Shown here piece after piece: positions 1-10,954 of a DNA stretch of 64,000 bases. This stretch comes from Ophioderma brevispina (Eukaryota > Echinodermata > Ophiuroidea > Amphilepidida > Ophiodermatidae). A program made the position numbers and the translations under genes. Positions within the stretch are counted from its first letter, which is position 1. Every line of letters starts with the position of its first letter. The notes beneath the pieces are model-generated. The model was given only the letters and a program-made list of their open reading frames with translations, did not search any database and was not told the origin of the DNA. Location of the stretch: NCBI GenBank assembly GCA_023653785.1, contig JAMKCH010014235.1, positions 62,001-126,000 of the forward strand, in the 5' to 3' direction.

Positions 1-137
1 AACTGGCACATTTTCTTTGAAAAAGAATGAAATGTCCACTTAATTTCAAACGTTCCCCAATATCATGACCAATGGATACACAAGACTTCACAAACAATTG
101 AGTTAAGATATTCAATCTTTTCAAGACATTTTCGAGC

Positions 138-383
138 TTAAAGCATATTAGCACATTTGTTTGAAGATCGCCCCATTTTTTCCAAAAATTTGGAGAGATT
201 ACACGGTTGCATGGGTAACTGCTGTACACTGAACCTGTGAATGGTTAAGTCCTCAACAATGTCTATGTGTCTCAAACTAAGGCATTTTGTACTAGAATAA
301 TTATTATCGGGGATCCCCCAGAATAATTCACAGGGCAGCTGGAACGGCCCTTCCAATGTCGAAATAGCCGGAAATTGCGCCAT
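138..383 (-). CDS. Unrecognised 81-codon ORF, minus strand
   Basis: A complete ATG-to-TAA frame on the minus strand with mixed, non-repetitive composition (short segments such as LPCELFWGIPD and MQPCNLSKFLEKMG). It could be one exon of a gene on the opposite strand, part of a decayed transposon, or chance. No family was recognised and no splice context supports it. Reported only because its composition is more protein-like than other ORFs in the first 5 kb. Confidence 0.15.
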   Translation of the reverse strand: MAQFPAISTLEGPFQLPCELFWGIPDNNYSSTKCLSLRHIDIVEDLTIHRFSVQQLPMQPCNLSKFLEKMGRSSNKCANML

Positions 384-708
384 GTACTGTCTACGCTCAT
401 CCAGTCGGATCGTTTTAATAGTTCATGCAAGTTAAGTTAGAGTTTATTTTCTAGAGGTGGCCCTATTTCATCATGTACGACATAAACGTAACAGTTCCAG
501 CTCTGCCGTAATCCAATCTGGGATCTCAATTCTAATTACAAAATCGATTCTTTGTGATAAATGCTCATTTTTTAGCATTCTCGTTCGCAGTTATATTTTC
601 CTAGACAATTTACCAACGTAACTTCGGCACACAATCAATTTTGAAAATTGGGGGGCGCTCTTCAAAAAAAATGTCTAATTTTGTCTGTAATAATCTCCAT
701 ATTAACAC

Positions 709-886
709 TTAACTACTAAGGGGCTCTTAGGGCCCATTTTTTTGTTTTTCGGCCGGCTTTTTTTAACGCTGCAAATATTTGGTTTATTTTTTTGTATTTT
801 TCTAACTTTTAGTGTCGCTGGCAGGGGCAAAAAAATCAATCCATGGCGCCGTTTTTGCTTATATTTCAGGGTCCTAGGAGCCCAAG
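709..886. mobile_element. MITE-like inverted-repeat element, copy 1 (related to 40137-40352)
   Basis: The ends are inverted: GGGGCTCTTAGGGCCC at about 720-735 against GGTCCTAGGAGCCC at 870-883. The interior shares a long block with the element at 40.1 kb in reverse orientation (TTTAACGCTGCAAATATTTG, then TTTGTATT and CTAACTTTTAGT). Two diverged copies with paired ends indicate a short non-autonomous DNA transposon. The superfamily is not assigned. Confidence 0.6.
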
Positions 887-2570
887 GAAGACGAAAGGAA
901 CACAAAAAAGCGGGCAAACCAGTGCCGCAGGGCGGGGGCGGGAGGAGATAGCCTCACAACCCCCATGCGAACGGAAGTTCCCGTCTCACAAATGAAAAAT
1001 CTAATAGATTTAACGTGTGATTCTATTTTCCCCCATAATGCATACACCTTAGTGACCATAAAGAATAATCAAAAAATTCCTGGAAAGTATAGTGGGGCCT
1101 GGGTGTCATAAATACATCATACATACACCATTCATCAATTATACATTATAAGAGCGGTACTGTATGAACCTATGGTATTATACAAGTAAACTAAAACATA
1201 TCAAAATGGCATGACGATTTCTGTTTGAGTGCTTAATATGGTAATAATTCCTTCTTCAACCAATTAAAACAATCAGCACAAGTCGAGCTGAATCAGTGCC
1301 ATAGAAAATGCAGAAAAGAGTAGTGTCTTTTCGCCGCAAATTAAAAACCCAATGTTTTGCCCCTGCTTTTCTTACTGAAACATTTTTTAAGTTTGTTTTA
1401 CTTTATTGTTGAGGTCTTGTTTGTCATCCTTCTAACATGTGGTGGATTTCAATCCAAAAATTCTTTAGGGAACGTACACCGTGTTATAAATGAATGGGTC
1501 CCAGAGGCCCCCCCCCCTTATTCACCTAAAGGAAGTGCAAACTCCTTAGTGTCAGTGTACATTTGTTAAGCAAATGGATTACCTTGTAGATGCTATATGC
1601 TACAACGTAGATAGCAGTAGAAATAATTGCATATTCATAAGGTACCCTGGTGGAATACCTAAACCATGTGTGTATTTAAGACGGTTATAAAATATTTTAA
1701 GAGCTTATTGTGGCTTCTTTTAAAAAAGAAAGGATATTCTTGAAATTATTTCTTTCATATTATTTCCTTATCACAGATAGAAAAAGTATTGATGTCATCC
1801 TCTCGGGAAAAGGAAGCGATAATTTTCCTCGTCATTTGATTCGAAATTTGATGGAAGGGTTCCATTCCCAGAAAGGAGATGACGTTCTTTGAATTTACCT
1901 AGGTAACAGTCACTTGAGTGGTTTCATCTCTTTAAAATTTGGTAGAACCAAATGAATAAAGCATTTACCTCACATATGTTTGCCTTTAGGACATATAGTG
2001 CACTCTAGTTCACCGTTAATAAGTTATTGATGTGTTTATTAATGCTCCCCAAGTGTTGATGGTTGGGTGGCCGGTCCTACGCTAAATAATCTCAGTTCTA
2101 TGATGTTTTGTCATTGGACAATTGCGCAATATAGGCCTACTTTCAATAAATTAATTAATCACGCATGTGATAGCTTCCCCAAGCAGTAGCGTATGCGGGC
2201 GGGAGGGGCAGAGGAAGGTTGCCACCTCAGAGAGCATTGACAAGAAGAAAATGCTTGAAAATCATGCTAACTCATCCCTTTTTGCCTGCTCACTAAGGGT
2301 CCGTTTCACGCGCAACGTCAGTCGGTAAATCTACGTGCAACTAACGTCATCCAATTGTGCTAATTTGTCCAAAGCACTGCGTAACTGTTATGAATAGGTC
2401 ACGCTATGTAGGACATACTCATGAGTTAGTATACACATAAGGTTACCCGCGAGTTTGGGGACGGACCCCAGGAAATTTTCACTTCAACGGTACGATTAGC
2501 CGTAAACCCCTCCCACCCATGAAATGTTGCCCTGCAAAACCGGAAATTCGTCCCTTTTAACTTAACCTGT

Positions 2571-2803
2571 AAGTGCCTACGGGGGGGGTGGTTCCATATA
2601 ACCCAAGATTTGATTTTTTCGTCGATTTCTCCCTCGGTTGAAAAATATTCTCGAACTCTAATTTTTTTGTAATTGTGTAGCTTATCGATGCGCTTCTTCC
2701 CATAAAAAAATTACTAAAATTTTCTTGCCCCAGTTAATGAGATATTCTTTCTGGGGGGGAGGGGGGGTTGGGGCCCCCCCCCTATAACCCCCCCCTTAGT
2801 GCA
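2571..2803. repeat. G/C-tract-flanked inverted-repeat element
   Basis: AGTGCCTACGGGGGGG at the left is imperfectly inverted at the right (CCCCCCCTTAGTGCACC), around an AT-rich core with a second G-tract/C-tract pair at about 2752-2795. A similar G-run/C-run pair occurs at about 3319-3352 and again near 39.57 kb. This is typical of a MITE-like family ending in homopolymer G/C runs. No coding content. Confidence 0.4.
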
Positions 2804-4630
2804 CCACGGGAGTTGTGTATTTTTAACCATAAAATTAAAAAAAAAAAAAAAAAAATATTTTTCTCCTTTATATGTTCCTATTCATATGCATGAAACAAAA
2901 TTAATTATCAAAATCAGAAAAAATATTAAACCCTTTATGTGCTGAAAAGAAGCGAGTCCATCATCTGAGCGACTGCGCGCCATTGCTGTACAAACCTATG
3001 GCAACTACGACAGCCCCCACAAAAAATACAAGAATGTCACAAAATGGGTAATGTTTGTGGGTTTAATATATGTAAATTGGTCTTTGAGAGCAGATATAAA
3101 CATCAAATATTTGCAATGTGTTATGCTGTGGAAGCAGGGTCGCAGAAACTCAATGCTACTTTTTTGAGCGATTTTGACGTCATTCGAAAACAATGAGTTT
3201 TTCCCCTATTTCCATACATAAACCGGAACGCATTTATATTGCAAGCCTGTGGCCTTGTCTTATGACCTGAAGGTGTATGGAGTTTCATTTGAAAATTCCT
3301 CGGAAAAGTGGTTCCTTAGGGGGGGGTTTTCCATGGAACCCCCCCCCTTAGCATCCCACCGTGTAGTGAAAAAACACACCGTTAGGCACTTAGTGTTAAA
3401 AGCTGGACTGGCACATTTTCACAAAATATGAAATTTCTTCACTTTGCTCTCAAATGATCTCTAGGCCATTTGGAAGAAGAGATATATTTTACACATAAAA
3501 TACAACCCCAAATAGCTCGTGACATAGTGATAATGATGATAAAGACATCCAGGTAATTGTAAGGCCACTTGTTAAGTTTTCCATAACTTTAATCAACAAT
3601 GTGTATATTTACAGAATCTTATTTGACTCGTACTCACTGATCTTAAAACCACAAGGTTATAAACCGATCAAACATTGTGCATAGCTTGGGAAAACCATGC
3701 CTACCGCGGTGCGTGTTCTTGTGTTAACCCATTTTCATAAGGAACTGATTTGGTCTTAATATCATTTCGGGTGAGGCTTATTGTATATAAAAGCCCTTAC
3801 AACCATGCAAAAAGATCGTATTTGAAAAAATCTTGAGGGCGAACTATTTTTCAAATGTGGCCGTGGTCTCTATTAACAAGAGACTCCCCTGTTTCCAAAT
3901 GTGGTCCGATAAAGTAAGCGGTCAAAACTGAGGGCGCTCTATAATGCCCGTTTTTCCAGACGATGGCAGTCAAGCCTCATTCACACAGAACCGCATTCAT
4001 GAATCAAATAGATCTACATCAATACAGACGCAATTTGAGCGTTGATATGGCCCAGTTTTCGGTGTTACGCAGTCCCAGTTACCACCAAGTTTTTCAAGAA
4101 GTGGAGTTGACTCTTCAGCTTCAAGGTTTTTGAAAAGAAAATTTGCTTGATAACCATAACAAAAAAATCAGAATTTGTTTAAATTTTTCTTTTTTTAATT
4201 AATAAATTTGTATGGTCCACAAGGTGAATTGGTGCGCTCGCAGTTTATTATTTTCAACTTTTTTTTTCAAAAGCAATCAATTCATCTTAACATTAAGCAA
4301 AGGATGCAAAATGTTTTGCAAAAGCAAGGCTTTTGAATTGGTAACAATGTATCTTGTTGATTTAATATTATCCTTTTTTAGGTATTGGCGCTGAAGGTTT
4401 CCTTTCTTCTGATTAGAAATTCCAATGCTATCTATTTTGTATCATGAAAGCCCAGGTATGTTGGCGTTTGTGTTTGGGTGTACCTTAACATACATCTATC
4501 TTCGAAGGACACCTAAAATAGACCTCTTTTGAACAAAGATCTTCGGAAGTATAACTGGGATTTATTCCGTTTTGGATTATACGACCGAGACGCGTTCCCT
4601 CTTTGAAGTCCTTGACAGTAATAGGTCATA

Positions 4631-5490
4631 CAGGGTTAATGTCAAAAAAATTGAACATAGTTGTGTCCAGCCATCTTGAAATTTGTAAATATCTAACACT
4701 GGTTTGTTATCATCGGAAAGCCTAATTCATTATCTTTACTTTGCTTCAAAGATCATTCCAATCGGTTAAGTATAGTCCGAGCTACCGTATTTTGAATCAT
4801 GTAGTCAGCTTTTTCCTCTATCCACGGATTCCCATTTGAATTCACGGCGGCCAAATAAGCAAATGACTCCCCAAAATGATGATAAGGGTATGTCTATGTT
4901 TATGTCAAATAAAGTGGTATTTAAAGGTGTAAAAGCCAGTGATAATGGTACGTTTTATTTGAAACATTTTTTTTTTCAAGAAGTGGCATATTTTGGACTA
5001 CAAATATGACAATACTTTAAAACTCAAAAGATTGTCACCGATGTCTGTTTCTTCAAGTGGTATGATTCATTCAACTGATACAGGTATCAAGTTCATTTAT
5101 TTTTGAAGTGATTTTAGGAGTGACGAGGACATAGAGACGATAAGATGGCATCAGTGGTAAATTGTGGCTGAATTTTGTGGGCTTAAATAGCGTCACATTT
5201 ATTCTGCAGTCAATAAATATCCCGCTTTTCCCCTAAACCTTGATTTGCTTCGCTGAACGCCGTTCATTTTAATGTGAATTCGTGGACAGAACGCAAAACC
5301 GACTACTTGATTCAAATGACAGTAGCACGGTCTATACCTAACCGATATGAATGATCTTTGCAGCATATTAAAGATAATGAACAATGCTTTCATATGATAT
5401 CACATATGTTAGATATATGAGATAATTGAGATAATGTTCTCTGATGTCCCAAAATGGTTCTTCTCCCACAATATGTCAAGGAATCATTAT
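4631..5490. mobile_element. Tc1/mariner-like non-autonomous element, copy 1 (inverted relative to 27788-28641)
   Basis: Starts CAGGGTTAATGTC directly after a TA dinucleotide and aligns over most of its length with the reverse complement of the 27.8-28.6 kb element. Shared blocks include TCATTATCTTTA, CAAAGATCATTCCAATCGG, ATCCACGGATTCCCATTTGAA and GATGATAAGGGTATGTCTAT. Both arms are long inverted repeats of each other, so the element is a large fold-back MITE. The right end (about 5400-5490) has diverged and is approximate. It has no transposase ORF and would depend on an enzyme supplied in trans. Confidence 0.7.
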
Positions 5491-5649
5491 GTTGTTTATT
5501 CACGTAACATAGTTGGAATGATTCTTGCGGAGGAGGAAGAGGGCATAGTGTAATTCAGCGACAAGAGTGTTAAGATAATCTTGCATAATCTGATAATTTG
5601 AGACCAGCCAGCAGAATACACAATGGATTTATGAACTTTATGTCTAGAG

Positions 5650-5880
5650 TAATTCCCATTATATACTAAGCAATCGCAAGGAGCGTAGCGATTTTTTATG
5701 ACATCACTTCCGTCGCTTATTGGAAAAGCGTCTGCCGATATTTAATCGATAAGTCGCTAGCATACCCAAGCGACTTGACGCAAGCCAGTTGACTTGAATT
5801 CAACTCAATCGCTCTGACGCTTCCAGCGACATTGACGCTGGAAGCGATTGACAAAACCCTACGAGCGTTTTTTTTTTTTC
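5650..5880. repeat. Hairpin-rich block with repeated AGCGATT motifs
   Basis: Contains CGCTTCCAGCG (about 5818-5828) followed after a short loop by its exact complement CGCTGGAAGCG, with further inverted matches outward (TCAATCGCT / AGCGATTGA). The words GCGATTTT and GTCGC recur through the block. It looks like a fold-back MITE or the palindromic part of one. No gene seen. Confidence 0.45.
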
Positions 5881-5922
5881 ACTAGCGATTTTACAGTCGC
5901 ACGCGGCGACGGCAAGTATATC

Positions 5923-6028
5923 AGGCGCGGATCCAGGGAGGGGCGGAGGGGGCGCGGTATTTTGGACCAGTTACAGCCTTTCAGCCCCCCGGTAATTTTG
6001 ACATTTTTCAAATCCTGGATCCGCCATT
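5923..6028. mobile_element. 106-bp MITE with GGATCC-type terminal inverted repeats and target duplication
   Basis: Left end AGGCGCGGATCCAGG, right end CCTGGATCCGCCATT. Both are flanked by the direct repeat GTATATC (5916-5922 and 6029-6035), which I read as a 7-bp, or imperfect 8-bp, target-site duplication. Size, paired ends and duplication support a short non-autonomous DNA transposon, possibly hAT-like. The insertion site lies in non-coding DNA. Confidence 0.65.
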
Positions 6029-6564
6029 GTATATCATCGGCATTAATGTTGTGCAGAACTTCCAAAATAAGTACGGTAGTCGGTAAGACCTACATTCAGA
6101 CCTATAAAGTTATTAAGTTAGGATTTCGAATTGTATTCTTTGCTTTGAGCAATAAAAAATAACTTACATTAAGTCTCGTTGTATTTTAATATGATGATTT
6201 CTATGTCACACAATTTCAAACTGGTATGTTCTGAAAATAAATTTAACGCATTTATCTTAAAATGTATCTTTTAATTTGCAGGCAGGCATTACACCGAAGA
6301 TAGGAACATCTATATTTGTCGAGTTTGGAATGGGTTTCCTCATATATGGTGAAATAGTATTGAAGCTGATATAATCCATGTCAAATTTCCAACTGTTGCA
6401 GAACTAAAGTTCGGAAAATTCCCACTAGATATAGGGTAAGACTCTGAGGTTGTAGTTTAAGTTACTGCATATCTGTTATTTATTTATCAAATAAATTCTA
6501 TCTAGAAGTAGCATTGAGTAATTCTCTTGGTTTGGGTCAAGGATTGAACATGTTCGAGCTTTTG

Positions 6565-6774
6565 ATTTCAAATAATTCAAGAAATAAAATCAACTGCCAC
6601 GGTAAAGTATAGGACACATGACCAAAAATGGCAGCGCAGCGGGAGACAATGTGAAACACTGCGCAGCCATTGGTATAAGATAATTAAGTGCAGAGGGCTG
6701 AGATTAGACGATGTAGACGATGATGAGCTACTGTTAAACCTGTATGGATGTGCTAAACAAGGACAGTGGCTTAG
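6565..6774 (+). CDS. Short unrecognised coding-like segment
   Basis: A frame of about 70 codons ending at a TGA near 6774 reads with K/R- and D/E-rich segments such as KWQRSGRQCETL, HWYKIIKCRGL and LDDVDDDELLLNLYG. The W/basic/helical pattern recalls a SANT/Myb-type DNA-binding exon or a transposase fragment, but the resemblance is weak. No splice partner was found. The longer minus-strand frame over the same bases is serine-rich and looks like its shadow. Confidence 0.15.
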
Positions 6775-7619
6775 ATGAGACTCCGCCATGTAAGCTGATA
6801 CATCAATCCAAAAAGCTGGTTTCTCGGCCGAGAAACCAAATTTTTGCCAAAGCCTTACTTTTCCAAATCGAAAACTTAATTTAATCAAGGGAGTGTTTTT
6901 AAGCAAGAAAGTGGATGAACTAATCAAAAACCTAGCGGCGGCTGCGTGACTGCTAGTGTTATTTCTGAAAAATGCTGTCGTTAGTGAATTTCGACTTGCC
7001 AGACTACCCAAACTACTCACGGTTTTGATCATCGCAATGCAAAAAATACGAATTCTAACAATTTTTACACAAATTCTAGAGGGTGTCCTCGCAATATTAT
7101 TTCACCATTTGATGAAGAAATATGTTCTATAGAGATGACAGTTTTGTTTTGTGGTGGACACCCCTAGGTTTTAATGACCCTCGTTGCCAAGTTGAATCGT
7201 TGTTACACGATTGGAAACTTGCAAACTTGGTAAACTTGGTTGCTTGCATGCTTGGTAGCTTGCTTTCTTTCTTTTTTTTTTCTTTCTTTTTTCTTTCTTT
7301 TCAACCTTAACTTCTCCTTAACGCTTTGACCTCTGATTAGCAAACTCAGACAAATGACTGGAGTACCAGCTATACACGGTATTCTTTGTTTGTGGTCACA
7401 GGTCACATAAAGGTTACCGAGGTCAAAAACCTTGTCTGTTTTCTTTCTTTACACAACCCGGTAGCCGGCTGTGTTGCTTTGGCGCATTCCTCTTCTGTCC
7501 CGTTCTTTCTTCGTTCTTTACTTTCTTCTGCCGACCGCTTATCGCAATAATAGCTCCGAAATACCTGGAGTAATTTTGATGGAATTTTTTTACATGATCT
7601 TAGGATAAGCTCGTAGATG

Positions 7620-8960
7620 TGCATTGACTAAGGTCAAGGTCATATAGTGCTCACAACAATATTTTTTCTCTCACAAACAACATACAGTGATGAATATTGA
7701 GTTGGTGTCTACTGGTCTCCATGGATTTGAGGCCAACAGTTATTAAGGGACATCCTGGACATCCCGATTTATAAAATTAAAAAAACATATCTGTTATATG
7801 CAAGGTAGTACAATAATGGCACTTGCACATATTCATGAACAATCACTGATGTTTAAGGAATTACAACAGCATTGTGGTCAAAGGTCACTTTATTAGGGTC
7901 ATTTCCAGTGCATGAGTTGAAATGAGCAAAATTCAGCTAATTTCTAAGCGGGTAGACATGGTAGAGCAGGTTCATGGTTGGAATAGTGATACAACTGGCG
8001 CACAGTTGGCCATGATCCAAGTTCATAGCCAAAGGTCAACCGTCAAAATGATCCACTTGAGCTGAATTATTAGTGAAATGATCCTTATGACATTGTAATC
8101 TTGATAAAAATACTTTTAAGCTGACTCAAGGTTGTTAAGTGATCAATAAGGGGTCAACTTTGAAAGATCATTTGTTTTAAACGCGGCAGTTGGGTTGAAG
8201 TTTAACTGAAATGATTCTGATTCAGGAGATTTCCAGAAAGGAGCGCCCCCAATTTTTCTCGAACCCCGGTTTTTTACATATTTGGAATGCTTACCAATGT
8301 ATTAGATCACACCTGAACTTGAAGTGAATAAGCCGAATACACCCTCTTTATGTAATAAGATTATGAATTAGTAGTTTATGTCGTGCACGACAGAAGTCAA
8401 AGCATGGTTTTCTATGGGGAACGATTACGATAGCAGGCAAGTTCAAAACAAGGTTTGCGGTTTTCTTTTGCACCTGTCTGTCCAATAAACTTTCGAAACG
8501 TTCTCGGTAGGTGGTCTACAACCGATCCAGTGAAATTTGAGAGAAATTCGTATCCTAAAAAAATCTACTCCTGTCACTTTAAACAATAAATGCCGTACTT
8601 TTAAGCCCATTATCTTTCTTTCAGGAAACAACCTGAAATTTTAAAAAATATTCTAATTCAGCTGAAATTAGACGGAAAAGATCCATATTATATTATTTAC
8701 ACATTAGAAATGCCTTTGAGGCCATTCAATGTAAATTCCAGTGACTGGATACAGCTCGAACAATGCATGCATGCATATTTTCATTAGGACATAGGTCTTC
8801 AACCCAAACTAGTAGATAGTAATGGACGGGTCACCAGGTCATGGATGTGGTTTGCTTGGGGTCAAAGATCATGTAATGATCGCTCAAAAATTGCCCAAAT
8901 TTTCAAATATTTCTTGGTCTGGTGTCATAAGCAGGTCACCATTGTGTCACAGTGGTCAAA
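7620..8960. repeat. GGTCA-rich non-coding repeat block
   Basis: AAGGTCAAGGTCATATAG, GTGGTCAAAGGTCAC, AGGGTCATT, CCAAGGTCAACC, GGTCACCAGGTCATGG and GGGGTCAAAGATCATG recur at irregular spacing. No ORF of note accompanies them. The block resembles the GACCTTTGACC repeats at 33.5 and 40.9 kb and is probably decayed interspersed-repeat material. Confidence 0.35.
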
Positions 8961-9787
8961 ACCAGCATGTGTAAATCAAAATAAGGTTAAATTTTAAACC
9001 TGATTGGTGCATGCATCTTGAAGATGAAAGCTGAAATGTATATAATGTTGACCTCTTAATTCATACGACCCACTGTTTCGGAGTCAATGTAAAAAAACGG
9101 GTATAAACTCACTCGTGACCTTTGCAAGGACACGATCAGCTGTAGTTTTATAATTCTGATCGGTCAATATCCCTTACGTCCCTAGAGGAAAATGACTACC
9201 AACCTGAAGATCACTGCAAAAAAGGAGGTAGCGTTATTTTTGTCTTGTTAGATCTGGGGGAAATTTCCCCCTGAACACAATGCAGAGGTCCGCTCCGTAA
9301 TTTTTGAAAAGTGCCTAAAATAGCATTTAGGGACGTATTAAGGGATTTGACTACTGATATGCTAATTTCTTTTCTTTAAGGATACGATGGATTTGGTGTT
9401 TAACCTGTCAAAATACACTTTTTGCAAAGGTGAACTCTTGTCTGCCGTTTGCTAACTACTTGTTGTAAAGATATAATAAAAGACGCCCTGTTGGCATTAT
9501 TCTGGCACCTCCAATATAACAGGAATATATTCACTTCCACACCGAGGATCTGACAAATCGCCGCCCCCATTTAAGGATTAAACAACATCCTGTTAACGTT
9601 ACAATTATTTTCCTAAGGACCGTTTAAAGATTTAAGATATAGAATATATGAAATTGGGCTATATTTATTCAGAAAAATTTTGCAAAAAGACTCTTGCTAC
9701 ATGAATCTTTACCTTAACCTGAAGTCAGACTGATCTAATTAAATCCTTTGGTGCGAGCCGCTCCCCCGTGCACAAATGGCGGACGGA

Positions 9788-10192
9788 TTAAGGGAGCATT
9801 ACTTTATTTAAACAACTGTATAAAACGCATTGTTCACCATCATTTAGTAACTTGTAATAACGAATGCTGCCTGTCACCCTTTGCACGTTCCCGTTTGTAG
9901 GTTGAGCCTTGTAACCATAGTAACAAATCACAACGGCATTCACCTTTCTTCCAGGGTGAAGGATTAGAGTTTTTGTGTAGAGAAAGATAGAATCGAAAAC
10001 TGTTGTGTAATGTTCCCATTCTCCACTGGCCAGTTTGAGGCTCTCAACGTAAATGGCGAAACCGGGCAAAGAGCGAATGTTACAAAATATGTGGAATCCG
10101 ATTGAAACTGGGATAAATATACAAAACTCATATGTAACCATATGCACTATTTGTATCGTGCGCGGAGTGTTCATATATAAACTCAAAGACAC
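9788..10192 (-). CDS. Candidate exon on the opposite strand, FN3-like at best
   Basis: The longest open frame of the first 10 kb (134 codons, minus strand). Its middle reads like protein: CNIRSLPGFAIYVESLKLA, then WEHYTTVFDSIFLYTKTL, then a TLILHPGRKVNAVVICYYGY strand that could correspond to the 'L-x-x-G-x-x-Y-x-x-V-x-A-x-N' strand of the modules downstream. A splice acceptor (TTTATCCCAG on the minus strand) precedes this part. If real, it would belong to a second gene facing away from the main gene. No neighbouring minus-strand exons were found, so this is tentative. Confidence 0.25.
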   Translation of the reverse strand: MSLSLYMNTPRTIQIVHMVTYEFCIFIPVSIGFHIFCNIRSLPGFAIYVESLKLASGEWEHYTTVFDSIFLYTKTLILHPGRKVNAVVICYYGYKAQPTNGNVQRVTGSIRYYKLLNDGEQCVLYSCLNKVMLP

Positions 10193-10726
10193 GGTTGCAA
10201 ACTGATTCAGTCATGATCGCAACTCCATTTCATCTCAGACAGTTTACAACCGTGTGAAATTAGATTAGATTTTAGAGAATGGAATAAAAAGAGTTTCCAT
10301 GTCTTCCTCATTTTAAATGTCACAAAATAAGTGTATAAAGTTGTAAATAATAACAATAATAATCGGTCTTATAAATTCTTTACGAACTTGACAGCATTTT
10401 TCAAATATTCCAAGCAAAAAGGATACTTTATTGTGTAATTTTTCAGAGTCACAGTGCACATAAAAGATTTTTATTTTAAATGTCAAATACACAGAGGTTT
10501 TCAAAGCTGGTGACGATATAATAATTGTTGATTTGAGTGGATCGTTTTTAACTTACTGTAATTAACTCATATTTTGGAATAGCCGTCGATGTGATGTACT
10601 TTTGTCTCAGATACATATTATCTTCTTGTTCAAACTGTACATTCGAACAATACCAAGAGCTATAGCGCTCTGGGTTACAGTTATATCTACAATTTCACGA
10701 CATTTGTATGTTTGGTTACCTTAAAG

Positions 10727-10954
10727 AGTCGGAAAAGATCACTTGGTAGTGTAGTAGTACCAGCCAGCACCAGAAAATGCAAGGTAGAGCAGGTTCCAGG
10801 ACTAGATTACACAGAACCTGCATTCCAACTTGAAGTGGCTGCCTCGGATGACAAGAGCCAAGTTACATTCACCTACTCAGTGGGCACAGCACCTGATGGA
10901 AGGGATGTTATCGACGAAGAGGAATTTGCTGGACCTTCATCAATTATAACAAAG
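10727..10954 (+). CDS. Exon: FN3-like module, N-terminal part (first exon recognised)
   Basis: Acceptor TTACCTTAAAG precedes; the donor AAAG|GTTGGC leaves phase 0. The exon (76 codons) reads SRKRSLGSVVVPASTRKC at the start and then carries the module core FTYSVGTAPDGRDVID. Y-S-V-G-T is the turn found in nearly every module of this gene. It joins the next exon (11,624) in phase, completing the module. The exon starts mid-module, so at least one upstream exon should exist; none was seen. An acceptor two bases downstream (10,729) is also possible. Confidence 0.8.

Larger units (their letters stand above)
1..10726. other. Region without convincing exons: repeats and AT-rich non-coding DNA
   Basis: No exon with the FN3-like signatures seen downstream was found here. 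The stretch holds several inverted-repeat elements (709-886, 2571-2803, 4631-5490, 5923-6028), a hairpin-rich block (5650-5880), a pyrimidine tract near 7264-7300 and a GGTCA-rich block (about 7620-8960). Two minus-strand ORFs and one short plus-strand ORF look mildly coding and are listed separately. It may be the 5' intergenic region or a long upstream intron of the gene starting at 10.7 kb; the sequence does not decide. Confidence 0.5.

Noticed and set aside
6577..7032. 151-codon minus-strand ORF
   Set aside because: Serine/leucine-rich, no family features; it overlaps a shorter plus-strand frame with better composition and looks like a shadow or chance frame.
640..8262. Inverted words AATTGGGGGGCGCTC (about 645) and GAGCGCCCCCAATTT (about 8243) as ends of one 7.6-kb element
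   Set aside because: Only about 15 bp match, with no target duplication or internal support; probably ends of separate small repeats of the same type.
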